From positions 352,029 through 416,028 of the forward strand of contig QEOQ01000503.1 in NCBI GenBank assembly GCA_010279815.1: DNA of 64,000 nucleotides. The letters are read 5' to 3'. Origin of the DNA: Brachionus plicatilis (taxonomy: Eukaryota > Rotifera > Eurotatoria > Ploima > Brachionidae). A model generated the notes under the pieces. It saw only the letters and a program-made list of their open reading frames with translations, was not told the origin of the DNA and ran no database searches. Each line of letters begins with the position of its first letter. Positions within the stretch are counted from its first letter, which is position 1. The position numbers were made by a program, and so were the translations under genes. Positions 11,501 through 24,286 of the stretch are shown here, piece after piece.

Positions 11501-14500
11501 GAATTTATTTTAAAAATCAAATCTGATGCTATTTTTTCAAATATTTAATAAAATTTATATAAAAATAATTTATTGTTTAACTTTTTAAAATTTACTGTTA
11601 AACCTCGGTCACTATATGAATCGAATTGTAGTGAACAAAGAATTATTGAGATCTAAATTAGAAACCAGATTACAGAACTCACATTTTTCATCAAAATTTA
11701 TATCATAATATTCTAAATTGTCCAAATATAGTTCTGATACAAAAAAAAAATTTCTAACTGTACAAAACATTCTTCTCTCGCCCAAAAAATTTCTCAAAAT
11801 CGACTCAAACGTCTATCTGCTGATTTTTGTTTTTTTTTAAGTAAAGTTATGTTTAATTTATTATTTTAATACAATTTAGAAAAATTAATAAGAATAATAT
11901 CAGTTATGCAAATATATGAAAATAATTTTTTTTCAGTAATTTTAGTTAAAAAATAATAAATCGCCAATTTTTATAATAAATTTAATTTTAAAAATAATTT
12001 TTTCTATTATGAAAAACAATTTAAATACGATAGTTATAATTCCAAGTTTTCTTTATGTGTTTTTGAAGAATCACTGAAATTTTCATAATGAAAGACAGCG
12101 GTTACCTGTTTGATGGCATTATATACTATGGCTCAGATTTTTTTTATAATGAGACTGAAGAAAAATGATTTCAATAAAATAATCTGCTAGATGAAATGCA
12201 ACCCTTTATAATAAAGACTTGATTGAGAAAAGTAAGGTTATAATTCATACAATCAGCAAATTAACGGAGTTAAGTGTACCAGAAGAAAAAATTTTTTCAT
12301 AATTTTTAAATTTTTCTTTCTTCATTATTTTTAATAATTTGATAATTTGATAATCTGGTAATTTAAAAAAGATTTTGTGATTAAGGATTACCTTCTATGA
12401 CAGGGATTGAATGCTGAGCTGGATTTGATTTATTGGTGATGCAAGGCTCTGATTTTATGCTACCGGGCTCGGATATGTTTTCGAATGCTAAATTAGTACA
12501 GCTTTTTGATAATTGTACATTTTGATTTGAAGCTTCATTTGTGAAAAGTGACGAGTTTTGGTTTGGAGTCGAAAAATCGAAAGAATTTTGTTCCATGAAC
12601 CGATCGTATTTGTTTCTGAAATTTTCGAGTTGATTTTTTTCAAGTTCCTCTGATAGCTGAATATTTTCTATTTAATTTAAGTTAATTTGTGGAACAAAAT
12701 TTTATTTTAAAAATAAGTATGCAAAAAAAAATATTTTTTGTTTCCTAGCACTACTAACCTTAATATGTTATTTTCTGAAGATTAAATCAATATTTCTGAA
12801 ATAAATACATTTAATTATTTTAAATGTATTTTTTTCAAGAAAAGTATTTTTAATCTAAACGTATTTTTAATTTTAGCTTCTTCATATATTTTTATTCTAA
12901 ATTGGTATTGATTGAATTTCTCCAAATAATTCTTTTTAATATTATTTTCTCTTTAAAACAAATTTTTTAAATGGCCAAAATCGGCGTTAATTGAATCGAA
13001 AAAGTAAATATTTGTCTTTTTTTTAAATTTCTAAATACGATTAAATTAAATTAAATTGATACCATGTTTTTAAAATAAATCAACTTTTTGCTTGAATATT
13101 ATCTTATTTATGATTAAAGTAATTAAAACTTTGTTAAATTAATGTTTGGATCTTCTGATCATTTCCCTGATTTTTTGAAAATCTCAGACCTCCTATCAAT
13201 TCTTATTTAAAACTTAACCAGTGATGAACAAAAATTACATTTAAAGGCAAAGTCGTGGTCTAACTTTTTGAAAAGTATTAATTTGAAGTATTAATTAAAA
13301 GTTTTGTGAAATTTGGTTGATTAGAAGATAACAATATATTAAAAATTGATATTACTTTTTTTCAAGGAAGTGCAGAATTTGTAGTTGTATTATTAGTGAT
13401 GGGAGTTTTTTCTTTGGTTTAGTTAACTTATTTTAAGTCAACTTATTTTTAGTCGACTAATGGTTTAACGAATCGTTTATTGATAATTTACTCATATTTT
13501 ATTTTATATGAGTCCTTGCTCCAGAAAAATCATGTCAATTTCTTTGAAGTTTAAGTTATAAATATTATTTTGTAAAAATTTGTTAAAAAAATAAATTTTA
13601 AAAATTAAAATTCAGTTGATATTTTAGTTAACTAATAAATTTTTAAAAATCTATTTTTTTTAACAAATTTTAATTGACTAAACTAAATTAGTTAAGTTAA
13701 GACCCATCACTATGAATTATTGAGAAAATTTTGTACTATTAGCTAGAGATGTTGTATTTTCAAAAAATTTTTTTTTACGTAGAAGTTCAGCAGCTTATAG
13801 AGTAGTAAAACTGTAAATTTAGCATAACTAAAATTTTGATAAATTTTAATGATGTTTACACTGATTTTTTCACAGATTTTGCACATCATCAGCATATTTA
13901 AATGCTGAAATATGTTGCATTTACAGAGCTAGTTAAAAACCTTTAAAAAAAGTTATTATTATTATATTTATTATTTATTTCATTTAGAGCCAATTCTGGC
14001 GATGTATTAAAATTAAAAAAATAAAATGTAAGACAGAAAATAATGATACAAATTTGTAATATGAAATATAGACTATTTTGTTAATTAGTTTCAATTAAAA
14101 GAAAAATTTATAATTTGTACATACAAGAGTTTTAAAATAAGTTATACTAGCTTTTTTAGCTTCAGAGTTTTTTTTATTTTTTCCTCGACCAAATTTCAAA
14201 AAAACTGAATTAAAGTCAAATAAATTTTCATGACGAGTTTTTACAAAAAAAATACCGAGAGAAATATTTTTTAGACTGTATTTATATTAAAAAAAATTTA
14301 AACTTTTGCTTTTTCCAATGCACCTAAAAACAAATTTTATTACCATTCTGTAAATTGCTTCTACTTGTTTTCTCTTAACTCTACTCTGCCATAATACTTT
14401 TAATCTTTAATTAAACTTTTTTTTTTTAATTCAAAATTTGTATGTAAAAAAAAATATTTTGAGATACATTTTTTCAATCATGACTTAAAATTTATGAAAA

Positions 14501-17500
14501 AAAAATTACCTTTGACCAAAAGAGAATTTATTTTTGAACTAATCGAGGGAGGATTGTCATTTTTATTTTTTTGGTAATCATTCTTTGTAATTTCCTTTTT
14601 TGTCGATTCGCCTTTAATACTTTTTTTAGGACTATTTTGCCTATTAGAGCTGTTATTAGCCGCTTGTCCAAGTTTAAACACAGACTCTAATTCAAGAACC
14701 TGCGGCTCTAAATCATTGCTGTTTAATAAAGCTCTAAGTATAATATCATCTTTGGAGCCATTCTCACTTTCCGCTTTACTGGACTTTTTTTTCAGCTTAT
14801 TGTCATTATTTTTTGCTGCTTCTGTCTCGTTTGGTTTTGTTAAGTCAGTCGGTACTAAATTTTCCTGCGACAACAGCCGCTTTAGCAGTAAATTATTATT
14901 TGTTTTTTCCAATGTGTCCACACTTGGTTGTTGCTCTTTTGCTTTGGAGTTGTTTTTTGGTTTTGTTTGAGTCTTTGGCACATCAACACTATTCGTTTTT
15001 CTTTCCTCGAGGGCCATTATTTCTTTCTTTATTAATTGTTTAAATGAAGAGTTCGGGTCTATAGGATGTCTAATCACGTTCACATTCTCCTCGATAGATT
15101 TTTTCTTAATTAGATTGAGCTTGAGTTTATTTTTTTCAATAGGATCCATGTCTAGCAAGTCTAATTCATCTAATTCCTCCGGTTGTTTGTCAACTTGCTC
15201 ATTAGAGCCCTCGTTTGATCGAATGTTCGAGCTGGACACTGAATTTTTGACTGTTTTCTGAGCTAATTTGTTTTGATTGTGATTTTTGGACAGGCCCAGC
15301 ATCGTGAGCGCAAATTTGGTGCCGATTGGTGTCAATGGTTGCACATCGCATGATTGAGATTTTTGACGCATCGGAAATATACCAGCATTTGAGCCATCGC
15401 CATTTTCTTCATTCAAAATCATCGATGACCCTGAAGGCTTTCGGCTTATTAGCGTTTTCATCAAACTAGTGCTAGCTTTTCCTTTCATTTCAATGTCAGT
15501 GTCAATTTCTCTTCAAAAATGATAAAGTGTTATCAATTTTTCAAAATAATAAAACAAATTTTTCTTAAAATGAATTTAGTATTTTTTAATATTAAATACA
15601 GACATTTACTTACAATTAATCATGTAATTTTTAAACTAAATAATATATTTGAAAGTTAATTTGAGAGATAAGATGGAATTTTTTGATGATAAATTAAACC
15701 AGAGTTGTTTTTAAGTCAAAGTCTTAAGTCAAGTCAAGTCAATGATTTAATAAATCCATATTTGGTACCAATAAAGTAAATGCTACCAAATTCCTGGCTG
15801 TTAATCTTGACCCATGTGGTCTGTTAATGTAACCAAATTATGAAAAAATTCTTTCAACTGGTCCAAATGAAGCAGATATTGATAAAAATTTTTGTGCAAT
15901 TCATAACTTAGACTTAATAAAAAAAAAATTTTTAGAGACTTTTTTAAATTGTGTAATTAGTATTGATATATAATATTACGGAATTGATGATTATTGAACT
16001 AAAGCAGATTAAATTAAAATTTTTAATATTGTATCATTCACATACAGTATCTGAAATTTAATGATTTTTTAATGCATAAACTGTTTTGAAGAATAACAAT
16101 TTTTTTGCGAAAAGCAAATTAAGCTGATATAGATCTAAATGTCAGCTGAAACCATCTAAAAATATTATTTTCAATTACATGTATCTAATATTAAATACAC
16201 AATTAAAAAGTCTCCAATTAAGCATTAAACAAAAAAATAAAGTATATAAGAAAATATTGTAAATAGATAAGCAAATTGTAATCAGATCTAAGTATCAGGT
16301 GAAACAATTCTCAGAACAGAACAATTTTAAAATATCGTCAAAAAAATTCTTCTAATTTAAATTTCTTAAATTTTCCTTTATTCCAAAATAATAAATACTT
16401 AAATACAAAAGTATTTCATTAATAATTAAAAACACCACAAAAATTTTTTTTTAATTTTGGGTGAAAAAATAATTTTAAATTGAGTAAAATTTGAAAAATA
16501 AGCATTGGAATTTATTTTCAAATAACATATTTGTTTGACTGTTTGTCCAAAATTTTGAAATAAATTTTTTTCAAAAAATAAAAAAAGCTCAATATTTCTT
16601 ACCGTTTAAAACAAAAAAAAATTTATTTCAAAATTTTGGAAAAACAGTCAATATTTACAGTTTTCCTACCTAATTACTGAAACCTAATTTTTTTTTGGCC
16701 GTAAGCATTTTGGAACGAATTTATTAAAACCTAATTTAATGTTATTTTACGTAATTTTACGTAAAATTACATGTTCTTATCAACTAATATTCACGTAAGA
16801 TTACGTAAGCTTACTAGAAATGCCGTAAAATTACGTAAATCTACGTAATTTAGTCGATTCTGGACCTTTTTAAAAAAAATTGTATTTTATACAATGAACT
16901 TTTGTAAAAAATGTAAAAACAGAATAATAACAAGTCACTTTAAGCAAGCAATGTCAGAAAGAAGAGAGAAAAATATAAGTATAAAATAAATAATTACTTT
17001 ATGATTGAATGAACTGTGTGAATGTAACTGTTGTTGCAAGATTCGTGTTGGTTTTGATTTTTTTCATCAAATAATTCGCTTTTTAATATTTTACTTGATG
17101 ATTGAACAAAAGCATATTTATCACTAATTTTTAAGCGGTAAATAGCACTCGTTAGTTTTTCTCCTTTTTCCATTACTTGAACAATTTATTCTTTTTTTTT
17201 AATTTCACAATTTATATTTTATATTTACCATCATTTAAATGTTTTTGTAAATGTCCCAAATCATTGCTATGCACATAATCAGTCAATTTGAGCTTGCGTT
17301 TGCCGCTTTTGTGCCAAAAATTAAAGTCGGACAAAAGTCCTAAATTTTGTTTGCTGGACGAAAAATCCCTATTTGACATGGACTCGTTTTTATTTAAGTT
17401 TTGTTTAGAGTTTGACGAATCTAAACTTAGTAAAATCCCATCAAAGTCAATCAGTGTAATTATTTTGTCCATATCGCAGCCATTTATTTTGTTGGCCAAA

Positions 17501-20500
17501 TTTTTGTTTGACTCAATGGCTCGACTCCTTTGTCAACATAATAAAATTTATTAGTTAATTAATATCAATAAATAAAATGTATTTAATTTTTTTTGATATT
17601 CAAAACAATATAATTTTTAAACTTTTAAAAATATAGCTGATTGATTTCTTAGAAACATTGTTAAAAATGTTTTAAATGTAATTGAGACTTTTCTTGAACT
17701 TGATCTAATCAATGATTTAAATCAAATTTTGCTAATATCATCAAAAGAATAGAAAAGCTGCTTGAACGAGATAGGGCTATAATTAAAATTAAATCGAAAT
17801 TTTTTAATAAAAAAAATTGTGTTCTTTAATCTACTTAAAAATTAGTTATCTCAATTCAATATGTGTGTAGAAATATATACAAACTTAATCATGTTTAGAT
17901 CAAATTAAGTGTAAATTATGGATTAATATTTGTTAAAATTTTTAATTATTATTTGGAGCATATTAAATATTTTGAAGAGGGTTTCAATTTTTTTACTTAT
18001 TTCTTATGCCCCTTTTCTCTTATTAATTTATTTTTTATATTTTTTAAATAATGAAAAACTGAGCATTTTTATACTTTTTAAATGAAACATTTGTGGTTAA
18101 AATTTTTCAATCTTAATGATAAAAAATATAAATTGACTAAAATTAAAATAATGAACAAACAAAAAATTAAAAATTAAAAAAGAATCGAAAGTGAAGCTAC
18201 AAAATTGATCAGTGATTTGAGAAATTTAAATTAGTGAAAATGAAGTATAAAGGTGAAAGGCTTAATTATCTGAACTTAAACACACTTGAACTAGAGAGCC
18301 TTGGAGTAAATTTATAGAAAAAGTAACAATTGTATAGATCCTTATCCTATCATAATTAAAAATTATGATAGTTATTCTTTGATTCCAAAATAAGAGCATG
18401 ATATAAAAATCCTTTCTCGCAAAATGCTCGGGATAAATTTCCAAAAGGAGATGTTAAACTATAAGCTTTTTTAATTAAATTTAAATAGACAAAATTGACT
18501 TATTTAAAAAATATTTTGTGGTTTATTGTTGGGTCGGATTTACTGCTGATTAATATTGTTTATTCTAGAATCTCGCTAATATCAGGAGTTAAAACTAAAG
18601 TATAGGATATTTAGTTTTATTAAAAATTAGCCTTTATAAAATTGCTTTCGATGTCATTCAATTAATCAAGTACTCAAAGAAATAAATTTATAAAATATTT
18701 TTCATTAAAATGAATTATATCATCTAACATTTTAATTCCAGTGCTAACATTCGTGAAATTATATTTTTATTTCATTTGCCGCAAATTTCAAATATTTGTG
18801 TGAAGTTGAATCGTTATTTTAGTTATTTTTTCAAAAGTTCAGGTATGATATTATTTAGAATAATATTGCATATTCTTTCAATAAAAAAAAATAAAAAAAA
18901 AGGAATAAAAAAAAATTTTATTAAAAAAAAAACCTAAATATTATCAAATATTTAATAATAATATTAAAAATTAATTTTTAAAAGAAAAAAATTTTTCTTA
19001 TAAAGACAATATTTATTAAATAATGAAAAACTGAACACTTTTTATTGCTCTTGAAAGTTTCAATCATGATAAAAAAAATGAATCAATTGACTAACGCTGT
19101 TTATGATTTTAATTTGTAAATTAAATTTTCATTATCAATTTAAAGGATTTGTGAATTTTTTGCTACTCAATTTTTACTTTTATCTGTTCCTTAACTAAGA
19201 ACTAATAAATATCAATTTAATCAATAAATATTCAAAATAATAAATTTTAAAATTTTAATATTGAAAATAATAAAATAAGAAATTTACAAAATCTAAAAGA
19301 TAAATTTAAATCTAAAACTAAATACAGTCTTTCATCCATCTTTTATTTATTCTTTTATTATTTTTAGTTTTACAAATCGCCAAATATAGTGTTAATTTTG
19401 AAATAATAAAAAAAATTTACATTTCTACTTTTAAGTTTTTGTCAAAAAAAATTACCTGGATTGATTATGGAATCTAAAATAATCATCAAATAGGGTTATT
19501 TTAAAATAATTTACTAAAATTGTACTACAAAAAAACAGCCATTAATGTTAGTTTTTTATTTATAAAATAAAATTTTACCCAGATTATTTTATGAATTTAT
19601 AAAAAAACGATTTCCGACTCCTTTTTTGACATGTTTTTTAATTTTCCGATCAGCCAAATGATATAAGTCAGTTCAAATATTCCTAATGCATATTGACATG
19701 AAAATGAAAGTACCAATTTGAAGGAAATTAAAGTTGAATGTTCAAAACCTGACTAGAAAAAAAAAATATCTACAACATTTTTTAAAAATTTCTTAAAATT
19801 TAATCAATCAGAAGACTATAAATTTCATATTATTTTTCTTTTTTTCTAAATACATTTATTTAAGTGAATCAAACAAATTTCAGTTTTTAATAAACATGTT
19901 AGACTCCCTTCCATAAATTAAAGAATTTTAAATTAGCGAAAAAAAAAATTTACATTAAAAAAATGGGCCTTAAAAAAAGGCGAAAGTTGTTCGGAGCACC
20001 CTTGGTGGTTTTCCACTTAAATTATTAAAAAAAAGTGTTATCTTGCTTAATTTTTTAATTAATTAGATCATGGATTTTTGGGGGCTTTTTTAACTTAAGA
20101 TATTATTTAAAATATTATATTATTCAAAAATGTTAAAAAGCAACCGTTTCGTTTTAACATTTTTCTAAAAATCTTAATTTTTTATTTGAACTCATGATCA
20201 AATTTATTTATTTAAATTCGGTTTCGGTTTTAATATCCTATGTTTGATTTAAGCTCTAGAATCTAACAATTCAGAAAATCAAGTGAAGAAAAAAGTACTT
20301 AAAGTACCATCCACTCAAATTAACTTAAATTTCTAAACTTTAAAAAAATTAAACTTATTTAGCGATTATATACTTATTTCTCATAACTCGTATCATGTCA
20401 CTGAAAAAAAAGAATAAGCTACCATTCCAACCGACAAATTATTTCAAAATAAACATTCTTATACTTTTACAGTAACAGCGTTGTTTAAAAGTCACATGTC

Positions 20501-23141
20501 ACAATAAAAAAGTACCAGTCAAGAATAGGGGTTGGAACCCGGTTTGATTATGAAACCGGCTTAATATTATATAATAGAATATTAAAAAAAAAAATTTTTA
20601 TCAGAATTTAAATTTTCCTAATTTTTTAAGTCGTGAATTTTTAAGTTTTTAAATTTTAAATTTGCATAAATTTTGTTCGGATTGATTGATTGATTTATAA
20701 ACGTCTTTATTCACATCTATTTTTTTTAAATAAATAAACAAATAATGGCTCGAGCTTTCGCTCCTTTGCCAAGCTTATGAAAAATGTTGCAAAAAATAAA
20801 ATAAAATATTATTTCATGTGTTCATACCTTAAAAAAAATTCTTAATTGTTTAACTTTTTTTTTTGAATAAGAAAAAAAGAAATTGAACTAAAAAAATGAA
20901 TTTTTACAAAAAAAGAATTATAAACAAATTAGGCAATGTTTCTTAAAGGTATTTTTCAATATATTTCAATATACTGCCACACTTTTGGTTACGAGGCATT
21001 GATTCAAATTAATTTTGTGGTTTCTACTTCTTTTAAATAGTTGGGACTTTTTCACGACTTTTATACAAGTCTGAGTAATTCTTATTACAAAAAGAAGTTA
21101 TCAATTAATTATTTGCTATTATTTTTAGTTATAAAATACGGCAAGAATAAGACCTAGAAAAAAGGCAACTTGAAGTTCATGATCAATCAAATGATCAAAG
21201 CTTAATTGAATAAAATCTGAATAAAAATGATGAAATAAGCTTATTTATTTGAAAAAAAAAATTAAACGTTTAATGTTTTAAATTAAAAAAAATTTTTTTT
21301 TTCCTAGTTGATTATTCAAAAATTTTTTTTTTAAAAACTTAAATGACAAATTTAAAATGCACATTTAGTTATCCAAATTTTGGCTCAAGCAAACACTTTA
21401 AATTATATTTTAATTTTATTTAAAATATATTACAGCGATACAACGTTAAATGTTGAATTTAAAAATTTCAAAATATTGATTAATAGTAACTTCAGATTAA
21501 AATTCATATAATTTTAATTCGAGCTAAAGATTAAACAAATTGTGTTTAATAAAGTTTAGTCATTAATATTAAAAAATTGATAAAAAAACGTTTTTTTTTT
21601 AAATTTTAAAATTTAATCAATATGAAGACTATAAATTTCAGATTATTTTTCTTTTTTCTAAATACATTTATTCAAAACTGGACGTGTTGGCCTAAGTGCG
21701 TGTTTAAAAAAAAAATTTGGCAAATACCACAAAAAAAACAAAATTGTTTAATTTTTTAATTTTTACTAAAATTTTCTTTCAGTCATCAGAAATTTTATTT
21801 TGTATTATTTTGTCGTACAAAATTTTTGATTACTGTCATATGAAATTTTCATTTTTTTAATTGAAAAAATAACTTTTTTGTCTAAATATAATACAATTAG
21901 TCACAATTTTTATTAAAAATTTCTCAGTCGAAAAATATTTTTTTTGTCAGTAAGAAAAAATAAAAGCCATTATTATAAAAGACAAAAAAATCACACAATC
22001 GATTCAAAAAAAAATTCACTTATTTTCGAGTTAAAGATTAAACAAATTATGTTTAACAATATTTAGTCATTTATTAATTGAAAAAAAAAAACATTTTTTT
22101 TTAAATTTTAAAATTTAATCAATCAGAATACTATAAATTTCAGATTATTTTTATTTAATTCTAAATGCATTTATTTATTATTGGATGTGCATGTGTTTTA
22201 CTTTGAATAAGATGATCTCTTTTTTCTTAATTTATAATTTTTAAATTTTTTAAAAAACAGAAAAATCATAACAATTAATTCAAAAAAATATCCTAAAGAC
22301 ATCTGATTTTATCGGAAAAATAAAAAAAATCAATTAATTAAAAGGCTAATTGCTAGAGATTTTAAAATTATTTAGAAAAAAAAGCTCTTACTGAAAATCG
22401 TCAAGTTTTTGAACAAAAAATTCGACAAAAACATTTTTGCTAAACTTTTTGACAACGGGCCACACCACCATTTCCATGTGATCCTCGTGATCTAGACAAC
22501 AAAAAAATTTGAGCACAGTCTCGTGATCAAAAACAAAACAAAACAAACCATTAACTTCGGCTGTCATTAAAGCGTGAAATGGCTTGATGGCAACTTGCTC
22601 TGACACATCTTTAACTAAAGCGTCCAGTCTGCACATTTCGCTGGATTTAAACATGGTCTTAAATGATCTGCCCGCCAGTGCATCCTTGAACAAAAATCAA
22701 AATTAAAATTGAGTGTGTTGGGCCGGGCAAGCTCATTACTTGGCCGTATCCTAAAAAAGTGGCCGTGTTGGCCGAAGCGCTCTGAACGAGCAAGTCGACG
22801 CTGAGCGCCTGAGCTACGATGTTGTTGTTGGAGTCCTGGCCGAAGCATGGCGACTTCTTAACCATTGAGCACGTGACTTTAAAGTATTTGCTGGCGTCTC
22901 TAGTAAATTGAGTGAATTGTTCATTGGTGGCGGCTGGAGCGCAGAACTTTTTGAGCGTTTGCTGGCGCTCGTGAGCGCGCTGCTTTCTTTTCAGGCTTTG
23001 GTTGTTGCTGTTCTGCTCGTGCAGAGTGAAGTCAATGTCGCAAAAGTCGATGGCGTCCATGTCCAAGTCGTCCGGCGTGTTCAGCTCGAACGACTTAAAC
23101 TGGCGCGAGTACTCGCAACTGGTCTTGCCGCTGTCTATCAT
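8529..23141 (-). CDS. PAS-domain transcription coregulator, possible p160/NCOA (SRC) homologue
   Basis: Seven coding exons are proposed: 23141-22740, 22684-22392, 17527-17229, 17175-16998, 15510-14510, 12667-12392 and 9886-8529. All have GT-AG borders and matching phases, and they sum to 3807 nt (1268 residues). Residues 60-72 are basic (KRKQRAHERQQ) but no clear helix-loop-helix follows. PAS-A spans about 90-230 (FLGYGQDALAGRSF). PAS-B spans about 240-390 and is split by a 53-bp intron (LKLTDYVHSNDL, then LTSAIYRLKISDKYAFV). Exon 5 holds two LXXLL motifs, LKRLL (600-604) and LRALL (649-653), the nuclear-receptor boxes of p160 coactivators, after an acidic stretch. The last exon is rich in S, Y, Q, N and P, as in activation domains. 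Length and order fit NCOA/Taiman (about 1400 residues), acting in the nucleus, but the weak basic helix-loop-helix leaves other PAS families possible. The alternative acceptor at 17524 would remove one residue. Confidence 0.6.
10028..10790. mobile_element. Foldback element with CACAAA repeats (copy B), in intron 6 of the PAS gene
   Basis: Opens with GGGTCTACCTAGTACCCACA, followed by repeats of CACAAA plus A-run plus CTTTT. The right arm (about 10685-10790) is the inverted counterpart, with TTTTGTGGGTAACAGTTTT. The right terminus lacks GGTAGACCC. A separate small element is nested at 10257-10479. Confidence 0.65.
10257..10479. mobile_element. Nested MITE with 28-bp inverted ends
   Basis: Left end TAGGTAGAGTGAAGTTGGGA and right end, read inward, TAGGTAGAGTGAAGTTGAGA; both then continue GCAATTTT. 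About 223 bp with no frame. AAAGA is present on both outer sides, a possible 5-bp target duplication, though in low-complexity sequence. Confidence 0.7.
11037..11165 (+). pseudogene. C2HC zinc-finger fragment, probably transposon-derived
   Basis: The plus strand, antisense to the PAS gene, reads KCLICNKMFEAKIGIKTHMR then RC: a finger of form C-x2-C-x12-H-x3-C, followed by about 17 more open codons. Single fingers of this type occur at the N-terminus of several retrotransposon and transposase proteins. No further domain can be followed on either side, so this is a remnant inside intron 6. Confidence 0.5.
11166..12391. other. Rest of intron 6 of the PAS gene
   Basis: AT-rich with a short (TA)n run near 11220. 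No frame or element with definable ends was found. Confidence 0.4.
12668..14509. other. Intron 5 of the PAS gene
   Basis: 1842 bp between coding exons 5 and 6, holding the hAT-type MITE at 13394-13712. The rest is AT-rich with no other recognised feature. Confidence 0.55.
13394..13712. mobile_element. hAT-type MITE in intron 5 of the PAS gene
   Basis: 319 bp with ends TAGTGATGGG and CCCATCACTA, flanked by TGTATTAT (13386-13393) and TGAATTAT (13713-13720). That is an 8-bp target duplication with one difference, as expected for hAT transposition. Subterminal GTTAACT/AGTTAACT motifs are inverted between the halves. No coding frame. Confidence 0.82.
16535..16649. repeat. Inverted repeat with about 36-bp arms
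   Basis: The arm starting TTGACTGTTTGTCCAAAATT (16535-16571) is matched in reverse by 16613-16649 with a few differences. The loop is about 40 bp. It could be a tiny foldback transposon. It lies in intron 4 of the PAS gene. Confidence 0.65.
16738..16855. repeat. Cluster of TTACGTAA-type palindromes
   Basis: Many overlapping copies of TTACGTAA, TTTTACGTAA and related forms within 120 bp, close to exon 4 of the PAS gene. The same motif fills the interiors of the elements at 53761-54446 and, in relaxed form, 45841-46714. Confidence 0.65.
17528..22391. other. Large intron 2 of the PAS gene with duplicated blocks
   Basis: 4864 bp, very AT-rich. Three copies of a block containing ACTATAAATTTCAGATTATT-like sequence lie at about 19808-19866, 21617-21675 and 22128-22185, each followed by TAAATRCATTTATT. 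A second pair of related blocks (AATGAAAAACTGARCA) lies at 18050 and 19022. No coding frame is supported. Confidence 0.5.
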
Positions 23142-24286
23142 TGTTGCTAGTTGGCGTGAATTGGGTACGCGCACAGCACATTAAATAACATCATGTTTTC
23201 AAAATGTCTAATAATGTTCAAAAATATTAATTAGTGTGAGTGTGTGTGAGAATTGATAGCGATGAAAAAAAGACATTTATTATTATTATTTTATTTAAGA
23301 AAAAAATCGCAATTCTCTATGGAATTGCGATTTATGAAATAAAAAAAAAAAAATTTTTTTCTCTTAAATGATTTCATCAAATTTTATTCTTTTTTAATCA
23401 AAAAAAAATATAATGCATTTGGCATGTAATAGCAGCGAATGATACCTGGCCTCTATTCGAAGCCGAATTTACTAAAGAGAAAAGAAAGAGAGAGAGAGAA
23501 CAAAAAAAATTTCGCACTTTGTTTAACAAAAAATCAAGCACTAAACGAACAAACGCATATTTAATAATTACTATATAATAATTTATTATTATTTAAAATC
23601 TATTTTTCTTCAAATTTATCATAATTTAGAAAAATGTAGAAAGGTATTTTGTTTAGATAACAAGACTGTGAATGAAAGAAAGAAAGAGAGAGGTGGTTGA
23701 TTTATCGTTTTTGTTCAAGTATCAATAGTTATTGATCTAATTTAAATAAAAAAAAATTTTTGTTGTTGTGCCCGAATTTATTTATTTGAAAAATGATTTG
23801 GAGATTAACAGATTGACAGTTGCTAGCGGCGTAGGCCCTTTTTTCAACCTTCGCCTTAAGAAGAGACTAAAGTAATTAAACATAAAAAAAAAATTAAAAA
23901 AAAAAAGAAAAGTAAAACAGTGCAATGGGAGAAAAAGGCCAAAATTTAGGTGAAGAGAGAAAAAAAAATTAAATTATCTGAGTTTTTGTGAGCACTATTT
24001 TAAAACGAGTCTTTTACTTTGAGCCCGAATAAATGACCGAAAAAGAGTTAAGAATTTTTGTTGGAAAAATTGGCTCTGACATTCCATATAAAGTCTTCTA
24101 GTGACATCAGGAGAGTGTGAGATTTATCAATCAACTTTCCAGAACCAAATTACTTTCAACAAAAAAGAGGGCATCATATTATGGGAGTTTGGATAAAGTA
24201 TAGGATGGATCAATTACTTAGCTGTTATCAATTATCAATCAATCAATTGAATTCATTATTCTTTTTGTAATCTATCCAAGGGTTTA
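23142..24286. other. 5' flank of the PAS gene
   Basis: Contains a GT-rich run near 23236, GA-rich runs near 23481 and 23680 and one strong hairpin (23304-23333). This is the likely promoter and 5' UTR region, but no TATA box can be chosen with confidence. Confidence 0.4.
23304..23333. repeat. Perfect 12-bp stem hairpin
   Basis: AAATCGCAATTC, a six-base loop (TCTATG), then GAATTGCGATTT. The stem is perfect and contains a GCAATT core, which stands out from the A/T background. It lies about 165 bp upstream of the PAS start codon and might act in the 5' UTR or as a transcription-factor site. Confidence 0.6.

Noticed and set aside
18262..18444. 60-codon minus-strand frame in the large PAS intron
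   Set aside because: No domain; the plus strand there faintly resembles a LINE tail, too weak to call.
22615..22848. Overlapping open frames across PAS exons 1-2 in other frames
   Set aside because: They run opposite to or out of frame with the phase-consistent PAS model and contain arginine-rich shadow sequence only.
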